Assembly (NCBI GenBank): GCA_032718565.1 | Contig: JAVGVS010000304.1 | Location: 372,001-436,000, forward strand | DNA length: 64,000 nt | Source of the DNA: Distichodus sexfasciatus | Lineage: Eukaryota; Chordata; Actinopteri; Characiformes; Distichodontidae | Reading direction: 5' to 3' | In this document: positions 48,401 to 60,200 of the stretch, in pieces | Layout of the letters: every line of letters starts with the position of its first letter | How positions within the stretch are numbered: the stretch's first letter is position 1 | Notes under the pieces: model-generated | The model's database searches: none | Seen by the model: the letters and a program-made list of their open reading frames with translations, nothing else | What the model was told of the DNA's origin: nothing | Position numbers and translations under genes: made by a program

Positions 48401-51400
48401 AGGACTATATGAAATTCCATCATGCCAATATTAGTTATGCTACAGCGGGTAATAACAACTGGCAGACTGTTGTCTGAAGCTTTAGAGCATACTGGTACTT
48501 TGGTACCACATGTAGCCTCAGCAGCTTCACACTAACAGCTCATGGCTACACTCCAGAGTGACGTCAGTTTTCATCCGATGACAAGTTATGACTTATATAA
48601 GAAGCTGACACCAGTATTGGACACTGATTACTTAATAGGCCTTCTGGACGTTTTGAACCGGTCTCTTCAAAAGACATTGCATTGGGAGAGAGTAGTTTTG
48701 TTGTCTTCAGATTTCAGATGGATGAAGAATAAAAAGTGTTGCTGCCTTCTATTTTTGAAGATGCTACCTCAATGTGTTACTAAAACAAAAATCAAAAATC
48801 AAGGGTTTAAATAACATGTGAATAAGCAACAAAACCCAGCAGTATTCCTTGAACAATTTCCAATTAAGGAGAATAATTGATAAAATCCAAAGGATTCACA
48901 ATTCAGTCTCCGGCAACCACTACTCAAACTCAGGCTAGTGAATATGGGACAGGCCATCATCAATTTTCATCAGCTGTAAGTATTGAAAAACATTATGTAA
49001 CTGCTCACAAACAGCTTTTCAGCAGACAGTACAAAGAGTTTGTACTGCTCTCCCATCACCCCCCCCCATCTCTCTTACATCTTTCACTCCCCGTTACACA
49101 CTCTCTGTCTCTCCTCTATGCCTGTTTCATGCCAACATCTTTGTCTCTTCTCCTTTCTTTTCTCCTCACTGTCTTTCCCTGTCTGTCACTCTCTCTTCCC
49201 TCCACTCTCCTTCTGTTCCTACTTCCACCCGCCACATTCCCATTCTTCTCCCACTGCAAAACAGATGAACGCCTTTTAATACATACTGTGCATCTACCCA
49301 TAAAATATTTTATGAGATACTGTCAATTCCTAAAGCAAAAAGAAAACATGGTGGGCTTTTGGAAATTAAATAAGTATAATACCACGTAAGTATGTATAAT
49401 ATTATGTTATAACTAAGGCTTTAGTATGGCTAGCCTGGTAGTCAAAAACAGACAAGATTAAAAATAAATATCACACAGAATATCACACATAACAAAGCCT
49501 GTTATGAAACATAAAAGACCGAACAGGTCTGTGTAAAATATTTACCAGTGGCAGTTTAATTATTTACAAAGCAAGAGCTGCTGCTCCCCTTAACATTAAG
49601 GAACATTCCAGAAGGGTATGAAATATGTGATCAGGTCTGAAGCAAAACCCCTTCCCCTAAACCAATTCCTTCCACTAAAATTTCACACTTTTACGTGCAT
49701 CTGTGAATTATTTTCATCCTATCATAATCCAGCCTGGCCTATACCCATGTTCAAGTGCTCTCGAAATATTACCATAGTTACACAATCTGTATCTTTGTAA
49801 GCTTAAAACTCTTTACATAATGGTTAAAAAGCAGGCATGTTAACTGTTTAAAAGAGCTTACTGTGGAGGAAGGGGGTGGGTGCTTTGAATTCTGTGGAGT
49901 AATATGGAATGACTGGCTTTACATTCTGATATAGAGGAGAAAGCGGCTTTAAAACCCGTGTAATCTCCCCCAGTGCTGAACTAGCCCATGCCGGCCCGGT
50001 TACATAAAAGCCCTGAATATTTCAAACTGAGAAGAGCGACAGAGCGAGAGGGAGAAAATCTGGTATGCAAGTATGTGTTTCTAAACTGAGACGAAGCAGT
50101 AGACCCAATTACTGACAAACCCTCCTCTTGCTCGGCCATACGCTGACCAATGTTATGCAGACTAGTTATGCTGTATTTAAAACCCATGTGACCCTTCATG
50201 CTGGTCTCCACCCAAAACCAATGAAACAAGAGTTCTAATCCCAGCCAAACCCTACAGTCAAATCACTATATCTGATGCACAGCCATACTAAAACACTGCA
50301 AACTATTTTATAACCACTAGGTAAATAGAGCCTCCTGCCAACTGGCTTCCCCACATTTGCCTAGTAGCAGGGGGTCGGTATACAGTGAGAGGTTCCTCAA
50401 ATTGTGACCTTTTCATTTCTGAGAACTGACCTAAAGACCATTGTTAGGTTAAGAACATCCCCCAACACCCCGAACAATGCATTTACCATCCCCCACTCCG
50501 ATCCTTGAAATGGATCGACTACAAACAACGAGACTGCTACAGTAAAGTTTTTCTTCTGGCAATCACCAGCATGACCTTTTGTCTTTAGGGTCATGAGAGG
50601 ATGATACCTTACCTAAAACAAAAGAACCAAAGCTGTTATACCTAGTGTGACAACGCAGCACTGGTCTCCAACAACACAAGAGGGCAATAGTATGTAATGT
50701 AATTCCAGAGTGGAGAGAGACAGTCACAGACTCCTTTATCAAGCACACTTGCACCATAGACAGAGCGGGAAAGTGAATTATACCATTCTTTGATCGCAAG
50801 CCAAAAGTAACACGGAGAGCTGGTGGAGGTGGAGGCTGGAGGAAAAGCAGCCACTTGCACATTCCGCACCACCGCACTTCCTGAGTGGAGAGCTGGCTTC
50901 AGACTCCTTTTGTGCCAGAGGCGGTCAGACACTCAGGTACCCGGTGCTGTAAATGTGCCGTGCAACTATAAACAGCACTAAGAGCAACAGCGTGCACAGA
51001 CCAAAAAAGGCCCTTGCTTTTCTTCCTTTGTTTAAAATCAACATGAGGACAATCTCAGTGACTTAAGTTTCAAAAGAAAATGCTTGTTTTCCATTTACAG
51101 TATTTAGCAGAAGCCTTTATCCTGTATATCACAAATTTCATCACAATTCAATGGACAATCATTCAGCATCCAGTTTCATTGTTGGCTGATTCAGTTCAAG
51201 AGCCAACATAATCATATCCGTTCATATCAAATCACAAAAAAGCTACTAAATACCATATGGCATTTTTATTTCTAAGCTCCACCAGATATTGTTTAATATA
51301 AGATTTCATGATTTCATGAAGATTTTCATTTCTATGTATTCATTTTGAATCAGTGCTATGGGCTCATTTATCACTGAATCAATGTATCAATGTAGACTGT

Positions 51401-52941
51401 TGTATTGCTACACCCTTAGTAAAGAGTTAAGGGTTTTGCTGAACGGTCAGTCTCTGTTTTTAGATTCACCTGGGCTTCGGGTTTCAGGTTTCCTCCACCC
51501 ACTTAATCTAATCTATTTACTATGAAAGTCAGACTCTTTACCTCTACACTCTCCAGTGATGTGGAGCGTCTCAGTTTAGCTCTCCTTACACCCTCAGTGG
51601 GGATCTCATCCTGGCCCGTCCCAAAAAGTGATGAGTCCTCAGGTCTTGTGGACGACAGTGAGGCTGATTTATCAGGCCGTGACCTGCGGCCATATCGTTT
51701 GGTTCCCTTCACAAACTTTGGCTGCACCTCCTCTTGGACAACTAGGGACAAAGGGAAAAAATACAAAAAATTACACTGACCAATTACATTTATGAATTTG
51801 TAAATTAATTAAAGCAAACAAAATAAAAGTTTTAGTTCACATTTAGATGACCAAATGATCTAAAAAGGAAATTAAACCAAAATCCACAATGTTTTGTATG
51901 CTTTTCATTACAGGTGTCCTCATCAAAATTTCAAACTACATGAAGAAAACCTGTATGGTGTAGTATTATTTCCAATACAACATGACAGTTCACTCCAAAA
52001 TCACAGTATCAATATAAGATGAAATTATGCTAACCAGCAAAAAGCAGTGGCAAAAAGCTTGCCAACTGTCTTAGTTTGCCTCTCGCAAAATTAGAAATTA
52101 GTCAACAGAAATGCTGTTTTCAAATGAGTACAGTAAATGTTAAAATAAAGTGGTGAGAAATTTGTGCATAGCTTGCACATATAAACTCTTTTTTGGAGCT
52201 ATGATTGTAGTCTGAAAATCAAAAATAGCAAGTCCTAATGGCAAGTCCTATTGATTCCTTGCCATAAATTCAACATACCTGGGAGACATTTAAATAAAAT
52301 TGAAAAAATACTGCGGTTACTCAAAAAGACTTATGTCAGTTACAAAACACACCTAATGTACAGCAATCTGCCTTTCATTGGTGAAAACAATGATATACGA
52401 TCCCAAGATATTTGGAAAATCTGATGTAGTATTGATTTTCAATGATTAAACGAACACTCATGGCCTGAGTAGGCTTACTGACCTCTAAATGTTTGCATAA
52501 ACCTTTAGGGCTTTGTTTTATTGATTCAACATAAGCTGCATAACACATTACAGACAAGCTACATTTCAAAACACATGTTTCAATACACACACCTGGCTCA
52601 AGGTAGCTACTGTCCTCTTCCGAAGTAGAAAAGTCCAAAGATGTGGACAGCACGGCCACAAATCCCTCCTTAAATTCTTCAAAATTCACCTGTATTTACA
52701 AGAGAGCATATTCATAAAAAAGCACATTGACCATATTTCAATAATACACTAGTCGTACCCTTGCATAATGCTGTGGTCCAAGAAGAGTGTCCAGCAGTAA
52801 CGGGAGGTGGGCATGTAAACTCAGTTTATGGCACAGCGCAGTAAGCTCCTCTTTGTCCAGGTAACCTGTACCAGTAGTATCACAACTATCAAACTCCTCC
52901 TTTAGCTGTGCCACATAGCGATTCTGTTCTTCTTCATCCAT
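30431..52941 (-). CDS. ninl: Ninein-like protein (Ninl), centrosomal coiled-coil protein, 28 coding exons
   Basis: Centrosomal/basal-body protein that anchors microtubules via gamma-tubulin and supports dynein-linked transport. Exons 5' to 3': 52941-52759, 52689-52593, 51741-51542, 48256-48190, 42811-42621, 42000-41845, 41289-41257, 40864-40697, 39980-39844, 39610-39470, 39375-39201, 38862-38752, 38634-38545, 38221-38074, 37870-37811, 37726-37605, 37520-37168, 35578-33947, 33488-33384, 33274-33205, 33129-32845, 32667-32554, 32474-32337, 32236-32087, 31674-31549, 31459-31250, 30891-30724, 30622-30431. Total 5622 nt, about 1873 aa (human NINL 1382). EF-hand loops lie at residues 21-32 (DTTGTGYLDKEE) and 256-267 (DKDQDERVSLSE); the rest is coiled coil. 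The C-terminus KSDLLLKDLYVENSQL..ALNKLLCKIAPA matches NINL rather than ninein. The 544-codon exon at 33947-35578 accounts for much of the extra length. Confidence 0.93.
31748..31860 (+). repeat. SINE-like fragment in ninl intron
   Basis: The head 'ggtggtgtagtggttaggat' and 'gcaagacccttaaccccaag' resemble the repeat at 27840. It lies between ninl coding exons 31674 and 32087. Confidence 0.5.
35706..36023 (+). repeat. Intact tRNA-derived SINE with 13-bp target duplication (ninl intron)
   Basis: Flanked by the direct repeat GAAAGGAGCACTG (35693-35705 and 36024-36036), the mark of LINE-mediated insertion. The tRNA-like head has an A-box (TGGCGCAGTGG) and a B-box (GGTTCAATCCC). The body includes 'gcaatataggttaactggcg', and the 3' end is an (ATGA)n tail. 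It is opposite in orientation to ninl. Confidence 0.9.
36390..37075. repeat. Fragments of the second SINE-like family in ninl intron
   Basis: 36390-36450 has 'gcaaaacccttgacccaaag' plus 'ctccagggagactgtcc'. 36895-37075 has 'ggtaccaccaaggtactcat' and 'gtggtgcactgtgtgctg', as at 15625 and 47935. The sequence between is unassigned. Confidence 0.45.
43337..43412. repeat. Direct repeat unit, copy 1 (copy 2 at about 45498-45570)
   Basis: The block 'tagacataactactagaaat' to 'attatgcagac' recurs as 'tagacataactaatagaaat' to 'attatgtaagg' inside the hAT element to the right. The family is not identified. Confidence 0.5.
43901..45476 (+). mobile_element. Full-length Tc1-type transposon with nearly intact transposase
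   Basis: 1576 bp with 29-bp ends (CAAACCCAAATCAGAAAAAG) and TA on both sides (43899-43900, 45477-45478). The transposase runs from MGRGSPVCQQIREKII (about 44251) through an HTH/Tc3-type DNA-binding region to LWSDE (first Asp) near 44710, where a deletion shifts the frame. The second frame holds GSVMVWGCVSA and FQQDNAKPHS (second Asp). A TGA at 45035-45037 replaces a probable Trp codon before PACNPDLSPIENVW (Glu kept). All three catalytic acids are present. It is the least decayed Tc1 in the window. Confidence 0.92.
45859..46217 (-). repeat. Intact tRNA-derived SINE, minus orientation, 12-bp target duplication
   Basis: Flanked by GTTTTTGTTATT at 45847-45858 and 46218-46229. The tail ATTCATTCATT is on the left and the tRNA-like head with B-box (GGTTCGAACCC in the coding sense) on the right. 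A short CA tract occurs inside (45978-46005). It lies within the hAT at 43596. Confidence 0.9.
46358..47137. mobile_element. Non-autonomous hAT element, 780 bp, perfect 8-bp target duplication
   Basis: Ends TAGAGCTGAAACG and the complement of '..gttgcagctcta' pair. TAATCGTG occurs exactly on both sides (46350-46357 and 47138-47145). There is no transposase. Internal blocks match the surrounding hAT in reverse: 46907-47022 with 43717-43835, and 46663-46757 with the two pieces around the SINE at 45818-45846 and 46230-46270. Confidence 0.85.
47635..48135. repeat. Two fragments of the second SINE-like family
   Basis: 47640-47735 has 'cagtgcattacaatgaaatg' and 'tgaaggagcagtgg'. 47935-48135 has 'cactaaggtaccaatgagtg', 'gtgcactgctccctg' and 'tgttgtggtgtgctgtgg'. 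They lie just upstream (in ninl sense, downstream) of the 48190-48256 exon and have opposite orientations. Confidence 0.5.
48257..51541 (-). other. ninl: ninl intron 3, mostly unassigned
   Basis: 3.3 kb between the third and fourth coding exons. A C/T-rich tract lies at 49040-49250. Other parts show no named repeat. Open frames at 48542-48814 and 50563-50932 have no recognisable homology. Confidence 0.5.
51742..52592 (-). other. ninl: ninl intron 2, no other feature
   Basis: AT-rich intron between the second and third coding exons. Nothing is recognised inside. Confidence 0.6.
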
Positions 52942-53501
52942 CCCACCACATACTGCAGAACAACCTGGATCTATAGAGTCAGCTAACAAAAGGACAAAAT
53001 AATGAGAAAAAAGTGACAGTCCTTCATTTTGTACAAATCAATATAATCCAAACAAAAAAATGTACTTGTATGCAGTATTTATATAGCAGACACTGCAACT
53101 GGATTTCCTCAGTTACACACTTAAGGTTTTGGCTGATTTATACTTTTCCAAGTATTTTAAATAAAAATATTATTGGTCAAATACAGTCTATTAGTCAGGA
53201 AAAGAACCCCAATCATTCAAATTTAGCTTATTTGTTACATTATTGCCTGTCATCATTTCAAATAGCATTTAAAAAAAAATTGTTTCTAGGGTAGTTTTAT
53301 TTTTTCCTATTTCCCAACCTTCTGTTAGGTCCTCACAAGCATACACACTACGCGGACTTGGAAGATAAAACCTAAATGGTATTAAATATTATACTTTAGA
53401 ACATTTCAGTTAAATTTCCATAGTAAGTTAAACAAAACAGGTTTGTTGCTTTAAGCACGACGTTAATTTTTCCCAAACCGCGCGAGAGTTAGGTAGCTGA
53501 C

Positions 53502-53760
53502 CTGTACGCTTCACCATGGGAACGGGGGGGCTCGATTCTATGGAAACAATAGGTTCGGTGCGAAGTAGAAATTCTTCTGAATAGTAACAGTCCGAGTGGA
53601 AAGCCAATGACTTCTCATATTGCCCCACAAGAAATGCGTGGGCGACCCGTGCTAGAAAATATGCACACGTAATAACATTGCGATATCCGAATCTATCTTA
53701 CCGTCCTCAATGCTCCGCGGCGCTACTCCATATAAAAGTCACTTGGTTATATACAAACTT
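53502..53760 (-). promoter_or_regulatory. ninl: ninl first exon (5'UTR, possible upstream start) and promoter
   Basis: A consensus donor CAG|gtcagc ends an exon at 53502 that would splice to the acceptor at 52983. CpG density is high from 53690 to 54000. An ATG at 53515-53517 in this exon continues in frame through the junction (MVKRT then ADSIDPGCSAVCGG) into MDEEEQ, with no stop. The 5' boundary is not known. Confidence 0.5.
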
Positions 53761-54309
53761 CAGCTGACTCGCCGTATAGAACCGACAACTAAATTGGGGA
53801 AGGCTCCGGGCTCGCCTGAAGAGCCATTAGATGCGTGAAAGTGAACAGAAGAGCTCCGAGTAGCGGTTCAGCCACTTTGCCCGTGTTCCACAGCAGCAGC
53901 TGGTACGGGGAGGTACTGTTTAGTGATGCTCTCTGCCTGTGACAATACGGGAAGCGGCGCCGCTATTTTGCAGCCCCTACTGGCCAGGCGGTGGGCTTTG
54001 AGAATTGTCTTGGGAATACGCTGAGCTCGCTGATACTTTGAGACTGAAGATCAAGATCTAGATTTTTTTAATTAGTCACGTAGCGAAACGATTAAACTAA
54101 AACAAATGAAGGTAATAATTGACTGTCGCTTTTCTTTACTTATTTGAGTGGTTCTAGCCATAATGTGGAGTAGAACAGTAGTTGAGTTGGGCTATTAATT
54201 GTATAGAGCTGTATACAACATTACCTTGGCACAGCACAAATGCTGGTTTAAAGCACATTAAAGTATACATACATACAGGAATGCATACATACCTTCTCAC
54301 ACTACCGTC

Positions 54310-55350
54310 TAAATGTTTTAGAACACCTCAGTATTTATAGAAATGCCTGCAGTTTAATGACAATGTCTCATAGAGCAAATAAACACAAACAGAAGGGAAA
54401 ATGTAAAGCGGCAATTAAAAAAGAAATTAATATTAGGATGCAACCACACAGTGCCCCACAACAAAATGCAGCTGAGCTGGGGACAGCTGACACGGCTATC
54501 AATTCAGCCCTATCAAGGAATCGTCAAGGAATCTTTAAGTGTGCAGACTTTTATTGATATTTTTATTCATCACCACTTTCTGTCGATATACTGTAGCTGC
54601 CAAACACACATTTGACATCCTTTTTATGAGGGCACTTGAATATTGTATTGCAGGAGTTCCCACAGAAGAGGTTATGAGGACCTATGCTATCCTAGGTTTT
54701 CTTCTTTTCATCTTTTTGTCCATGTGTTCAGAAACCAGCCCAGTGATGTTGTAGTCTGGAGATGGTGCTAGCCATTTTATGTTTTTAAGTTTTTCTTGCC
54801 CTATATTTCTTGAAGGTATGCTTCAGGTCATTTTCTTCTTGTAGAATGAACCTGACCTACTAGATGCAGACCAAAAGGTATTGTGTGATGCTGCAGTGTG
54901 GTAGTAGCCCTTTTGTTTCAGAATGCTCACCACTCTGTCACCAACTTGACAGTAAAATAGCCCCAGACCCTCACATTTCTTCCTCCATGCGTGACAGTAG
55001 GGGTTACATACTGAGGAACCAACTTTCCACCAGCATGCAAAAACTGTGATGAACGTTTGAAAATTCTGAATCATCACTCCATATGAATTCTTCAATAGTC
55101 CACTGATCTATTTTATGGCTCAGGCAGACCTTGCATTATTTAATGTACCTTTTTTGTACATTAAATAACGGTTTTCTTACAGCCACATGACATCAAATCT
55201 GCAACAAAGTCTTCTCTTCAATGTAGAATCTAAAATTATTCGACCACTGTTGAGTAGTCTTATTAACTGCCTGTCATGCAAGCTGGAAACCTTCAGAAAC
55301 TTGTGTTCAGAATGGGTAGTGACTTTTGGTCTGCCACACCTCACCATATC
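54310..55350 (-). mobile_element. Degenerate Tc1-like transposon relic
   Basis: On the minus strand, decayed pieces resemble the central Tc1 transposase (a SDDSEF-like start of the catalytic region near 55080 and an ILKQKGYYHTA-like stretch near 54910). Text such as 'atttcttcctccatgcgtga' and 'ttaatgtaccttttttgtac' suggests an old inactive copy. Ends are not defined. Confidence 0.4.
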
Positions 55351-55559
55351 AGTTTTTTCCATAAATCGTAATCCACTTCCGTAATAACAGTGCTGAATGT
55401 AGGCCAAAACTGTGGTCAGAATGAAGCCATCACTGTAGCTGTTGAACTCAATAAGCAGCGACGGTTCATATAAGATAATGGAAATAGCATGATGTCACGT
55501 TATATTCTGAAATTCATATCGACTTTTAAACCCATTTATTAACCTGAAGATAACTCGTG

Positions 55560-55802
55560 AATAATGCATAGTACGTGTCCGATTTCCCTTTCCTTACGCG
55601 AGTCTGTGGATTGAAGCCGCCCCCACCGTGTTCATATAGAGCCCGCCCACTGCAGGAAGAGTGCAAGTCATGGCTGATCAGCTGTAATCTGTGTGTTACG
55701 GGGTTTTTTTTGCCGACTTAGTTTTCTTTGCTCCAGACTATCTCGAAGTCACTAGCTAAGCGTTTTAACTTCGATCACCCGCCGCATGGTGCTGTGCTGA
55801 AG
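55560..55802 (+). promoter_or_regulatory. aifm2: Probable aifm2 promoter and non-coding first exon
   Basis: CpG-bearing sequence (ttacgcgagtctg, gaagccgcccccaccg, gatcacccgccgc) lies 1.4 kb upstream of the coding start. A good donor AAG|gtaaac at 55802/55803 could splice to the acceptor at 57217. It is divergent from the ninl promoter about 1.9 kb away. Confidence 0.45.
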
Positions 55803-56132
55803 GTAAACGAAACACAAAGTCTGTTTGACGAATGTGCCTGTAAATCATTACGGTCAGATCAACAGATCTTACCGCTGAAATATCTGTTCTTATTAACTTA
55901 AAGCGGTTTGCTGTTTAAAGATAAATAAATTGTATGTGTGTAACTTGTATGTGTATGCATATGTGTTGTGTGTAGACAAGCCCAACGCAATTCAAAGTAA
56001 AAAACGCGTTGCAAAGCCACAAAGCGTTTCATTCAAGTTCACAGCGCACGCTCAAACACTACAAATTCGTAGATGAGACGCAAACTCAGAAATCACTTTA
56101 ATCAATTTCTTCATTACATGTTGCAAAACAGA

Positions 56133-56753
56133 CAGTGTTGGGGAGTAACGGAATACATGTACCGGCGTTACGTATTTAGAATACAAAATATGAGTAACTG
56201 TATTCCGTTACAGTTACCGTTTAAATTGGTGATAATTAGAATACAGTTACTTTGTTGAAATAAATGGATTACGCGGCGGTCTTTTCCTGTTTCATATGTT
56301 AAGCTATCTCCTCTCTAATTTTGGTAATTCCACGCATTGCGGGAACCCAAACAAAACACGCAATAAGAGGCTCTAATGTAAGCGTCCTGTTAATGTTGGC
56401 GGCGTCCAGACACAATGGACCTGGAGCCAGCACAACAGAGCCAGCAGTGCCCGGGCAGGAATGCATTTCTTACTCGGAAATTTCGTCTTTGCTCCTAAAC
56501 AGTATATTGTCCATTCAGGGAGATTTGGGCTTAACAGCCAATTGGTAGAGAAAAACAAACAAGAATTTGCAGAATGTGATTGCTACATTCATGTAGTTGT
56601 AAAAAGCATGACAATATATTAAGTAATCCAAAGTATTCAGAATACGTTACTCACATTGAGTAACTTAACGGAATACGTTACAAACTACATTTTGGGGCAT
56701 GTATTCTGTAATCTGTAGTGGAATACATTTTAAAAGTAACCTTCCCAACACTG
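56133..56753. mobile_element. hAT-type MITE, 621 bp, perfect 8-bp target duplication (aifm2 intron 1)
   Basis: Ends CAGTGTTGGGGAGTAACGG and the complement of '..ccttcccaacactg'. AAAACAGA flanks both sides (56125-56132 and 56754-56761). It is the same family as 10043-11772 in reverse orientation, lacking that copy's central 1.1 kb. Confidence 0.88.
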
Positions 56754-56761
56754 AAAACAGA

Positions 56762-56910
56762 AAACACATGCATCTTCTAAAATACAGAAAACACATGCAT
56801 CTTATAAAACGTGGCGCAAATACAGAAAACATATGCATCTTCTAAAACGCACTGCAAATACAGAAAACACATGCATCTTCTAAAACACGCTGCAAATAGC
56901 CACAACACAA
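56762..56910. repeat. Minisatellite, about 38-bp unit, four copies
   Basis: Units of 'acagaaaacacatgcatctt' plus 'ctaaaacgcactgcaaat' begin near 56757, 56784, 56821 and 56859. The sequence left of the adjacent hAT ('catgttgcaaaacaga') resembles a partial unit, so the hAT may have inserted into this array. Confidence 0.8.
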
Positions 56911-57227
56911 GTAAATTGAGCCAAAACACAACGGAAGTGTTTGCGGTGGACAGTGTTTTGGGTGGACACATCGTTATTAGTTTTAAGTCCTGAGGAGGTG
57001 GAGACCAGTAAGTGAAATTAACATTTGAGATATAAACGATTGGTTTCGTGGTTTTTTGGTACATATTTGTATGTGTAGGAATTCCTCATGTGTGAGACTC
57101 ATTGTCTCATTTTCAATGTTTAGTGCATTGCCTTTCTGTGGCGTTAGACTGGATCTCAAATGTTATACTTACTAGTCTCCACCTCCTTAATGTTTTTTTG
57201 TTTGTTTTTTGCAATAGGCTGTGCATT

Positions 57228-60200
57228 ATGGGCACCAAGTTGTCTATTGATGACAGTGTCCATGTGGTGGTTGTTGGTGGAGGGTTTGGTGGAATTTCGG
57301 CTGCCTTACATCTCAAACAACATGGGGTGCCTTTTATGCTGATTGACCCCATGGATGCCTTCCATCACAACATAGCATCACTGCGTGCTTCAGTTGAAAG
57401 CGGTATGGCAAACATTACAACTATTTGCATACTCAGGCTAGTATTTTTTTGTCACAATTGTTCTGATAATTATGTTCTGTCATGGGCTTTATTTCTACAA
57501 ATTTTTCTATCAAACAGGTTTTGCCAGGAAGACTTTCATTCCATATAAAGAAACATTTGGATTGAGTTTCCTCCAGGGTCGTGTTGTACGGCTAGACACA
57601 GCAGCACAGTATGTTGTGCTTGACAACGGGAAGGTACTGTCTTACAGAGGCGCTTTAACGCAGGGGCTTGCCCGGGCTTAAGTCAGGGGCCACAGCCAAT
57701 CAGGAGCCTCATGATATTAATAAAATAACTGTCGTAATTGTACATCACTGAAGGTTATAGAAATAAATGAGCGCACCCAGTATTCTACCATAGCTGGGCT
57801 AGAAGTTGACTGGTAGCCTATTTAGCAAACTGTTGGTGGTGTTAAAGCCCAGGGCCTTAGGTGGTGTTAAAGCGCCCCTGCTGTCTTATCATTAATGAAG
57901 TTTGTCTTTCATTTATTAAGTGGCATCATTCGCTGATGGCTCAAGAATTTCTACATTTTTACAGGAAGTTACTTATTCACACCTCATCATCTGCACCGGA
58001 ATGGATGGACCCTTTCCTGGCAAATGTAGTAATGTCAGTTCATACAGGGCAGCCATTGAGAAATATGAAGACTTTGTGAAAGAGGTGGATCTTCCTGTTA
58101 TATACATTAGGAATCTTGTTTGGCACCAAAAGCTCTTATCTAGGAAGTAATTTCTAAACAGGAAGACTGGACAGATTGTATTTACATTTCCATATACTTT
58201 TTAGGTTCAGGCTGCAGAATCGGTCCTTGTAATTGGTGGAGGAGCCACTGGGGTGGAAATGGCTGCTGAGCTCAGAACAGAATATCCAAACAAAAAGGTG
58301 GTTGTCCTGTGTCACAAAAACATAAATGCTCTGTAGATGTGTTATTTATGAAATTTGTATTTATATAGTGTCTGTGTATTTGCAGTTTTTTAAAATCTTT
58401 ATCTTTAAGTTATTTTTTATCTTTGTTATTCTCCTGACAGTAAACAAATAGATTAATATACGTACTCATATAATTTGAAATATGCAAAAATTCAGCATGT
58501 GAAAAAATATTTCTACTGCCTAAACATACTAGTAACAAAGTAAATTGAACAAGGAAACTAGGACACTAATTTTAGCACAATTTATGCATGAGTCAAAAAT
58601 ATGCCCTAACACGGACCTTTCAAATAATGGAGCAAAGAGCTATGTGATGTCAAATACAATATAAGAACTTGCGGGGTTTTTTTCTTTAAAAATTTTTTAT
58701 CAGGTGATACTTGTTCACTCACGCAAGACCCTGGCTGACCCAGAGCTGCTCCCAAGAGTGAGAGAACAAGCCAGAGAGGTGTTGTTGGAAAAGGGAGTTG
58801 AAGTGTTGCTCGGTAAATATTTGATAGTTTTATGTGATTATGTAGCTTTAAAAACACTGATATCTGTATGAATGAATTTTTAAAAGTAGAATTAAATTAA
58901 ATGCAATGTGAATGTACCATCGCAACCTTACTATGATGATTACTATGATGAACAAGATAATATTGTTTTTATTCACCAAAATCCATCAAATTTGTTTAAC
59001 ACACATAATAACTTTTTCCCCATTTGGTCACCCGAATGTAGGACAGAAGGTGTCAAATCTTCATGAGCTGGAGTTCAATGTAACTCGAAGTAACACAATG
59101 GTCAAGACAGATAAGAATGAGGAGCTCACCGTTGATCTTGTGATTTGCTGTGCAGGAAACAAGATCAGCTCTGACGCATACAAGTTGAGTATAGGTAAAC
59201 TACATTTCCTGCTTGTTTTTTGTTTTGACAGAATGGTTTGAATTTGTGCTTTTATCAAGGAATTGTACACTTTTTAGTATTGTTTCTGAAAATGCAAAAA
59301 TGATTTCAAAATTCATAAGTTTGAATAGGAAAATGTACTGCATTTTTATACAAATAGTTTTGTAGCTGATAAAGATATTTTGAACAGATTATGATATGGC
59401 AGATCTGATGGGTAGAAATGGTTTGTATGCCAAAGGTGAAACTGATGAGACAAAAGAAAAGGGCATTAACCATAATAGTTTTTAATAGTTTGCTTATTGT
59501 TTGCATTTTGGAGGCATGTTTTTAATAGTTTGCTTATCATTATCAACACTGGCTATTATAAGAAAAATGTAGATTATCATGTACCTTAAATCCATTAAAT
59601 ATGTCAAGTTTTGTATAAATTAAATTTGGGTGACGGGCGGCACAGTGGTTAACTCTGCCGCCTCATAATGAGAAGGTCCTGGGTTCGAGCCCCGGGTCGA
59701 CTGTAGGACCTCTCTGTGTGGAGTTTGCATGCTCTCCCCATGTTTGTGTGGGTTTCCTCCTACAGTCCAAATGCAGGCAATATAGGTTAATTGGCGACTC
59801 TAAATTGGCCCTGTAAGGTGTGAGTGTGAGTGCCCTGCGATGTGTTGGTGCCTGCCCAGGGTTGTACTCCGCCTTGCGCCCGTAAGTTCCCAGGATAGGC
59901 TCCAGTCCCCCTATGACCCAAGTTGGGGTTAAGCGGTTCGGACAATGAATGAATGAATGACAGGATAATTTGGGTGAATTTTCGACTTATACAAAGTTTT
60001 CAGAGAGTACTTCACAGTTACCACTCTTATTCTTTCTAACCAGATGCAGGATTTTTTTTGTCTTAGTAGTTTTGTCGTTTAGCTTACATCTGAATGGTTT
60101 TTAACACAGTTTAGAATTTGAATTTCCTCTATTCCTCATTGCATATCTAGCCATCATTTTGTGTCTTCTTTGTGCTCCAGATGGGTGTCTGACAGAAAAT

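Noticed and set aside
48542..48814. Possible small gene in ninl intron 3
   Set aside because: 90 codons, no homology recognised, no splice or UTR evidence.
30431..52941. Ninein (nin) rather than ninein-like
   Set aside because: The tail (KSDLLLKDLYVEN, ALNKL, IAPA) and the early segment FEAQGQLKRW match NINL, and the neighbour gins1 matches the human NINL locus.
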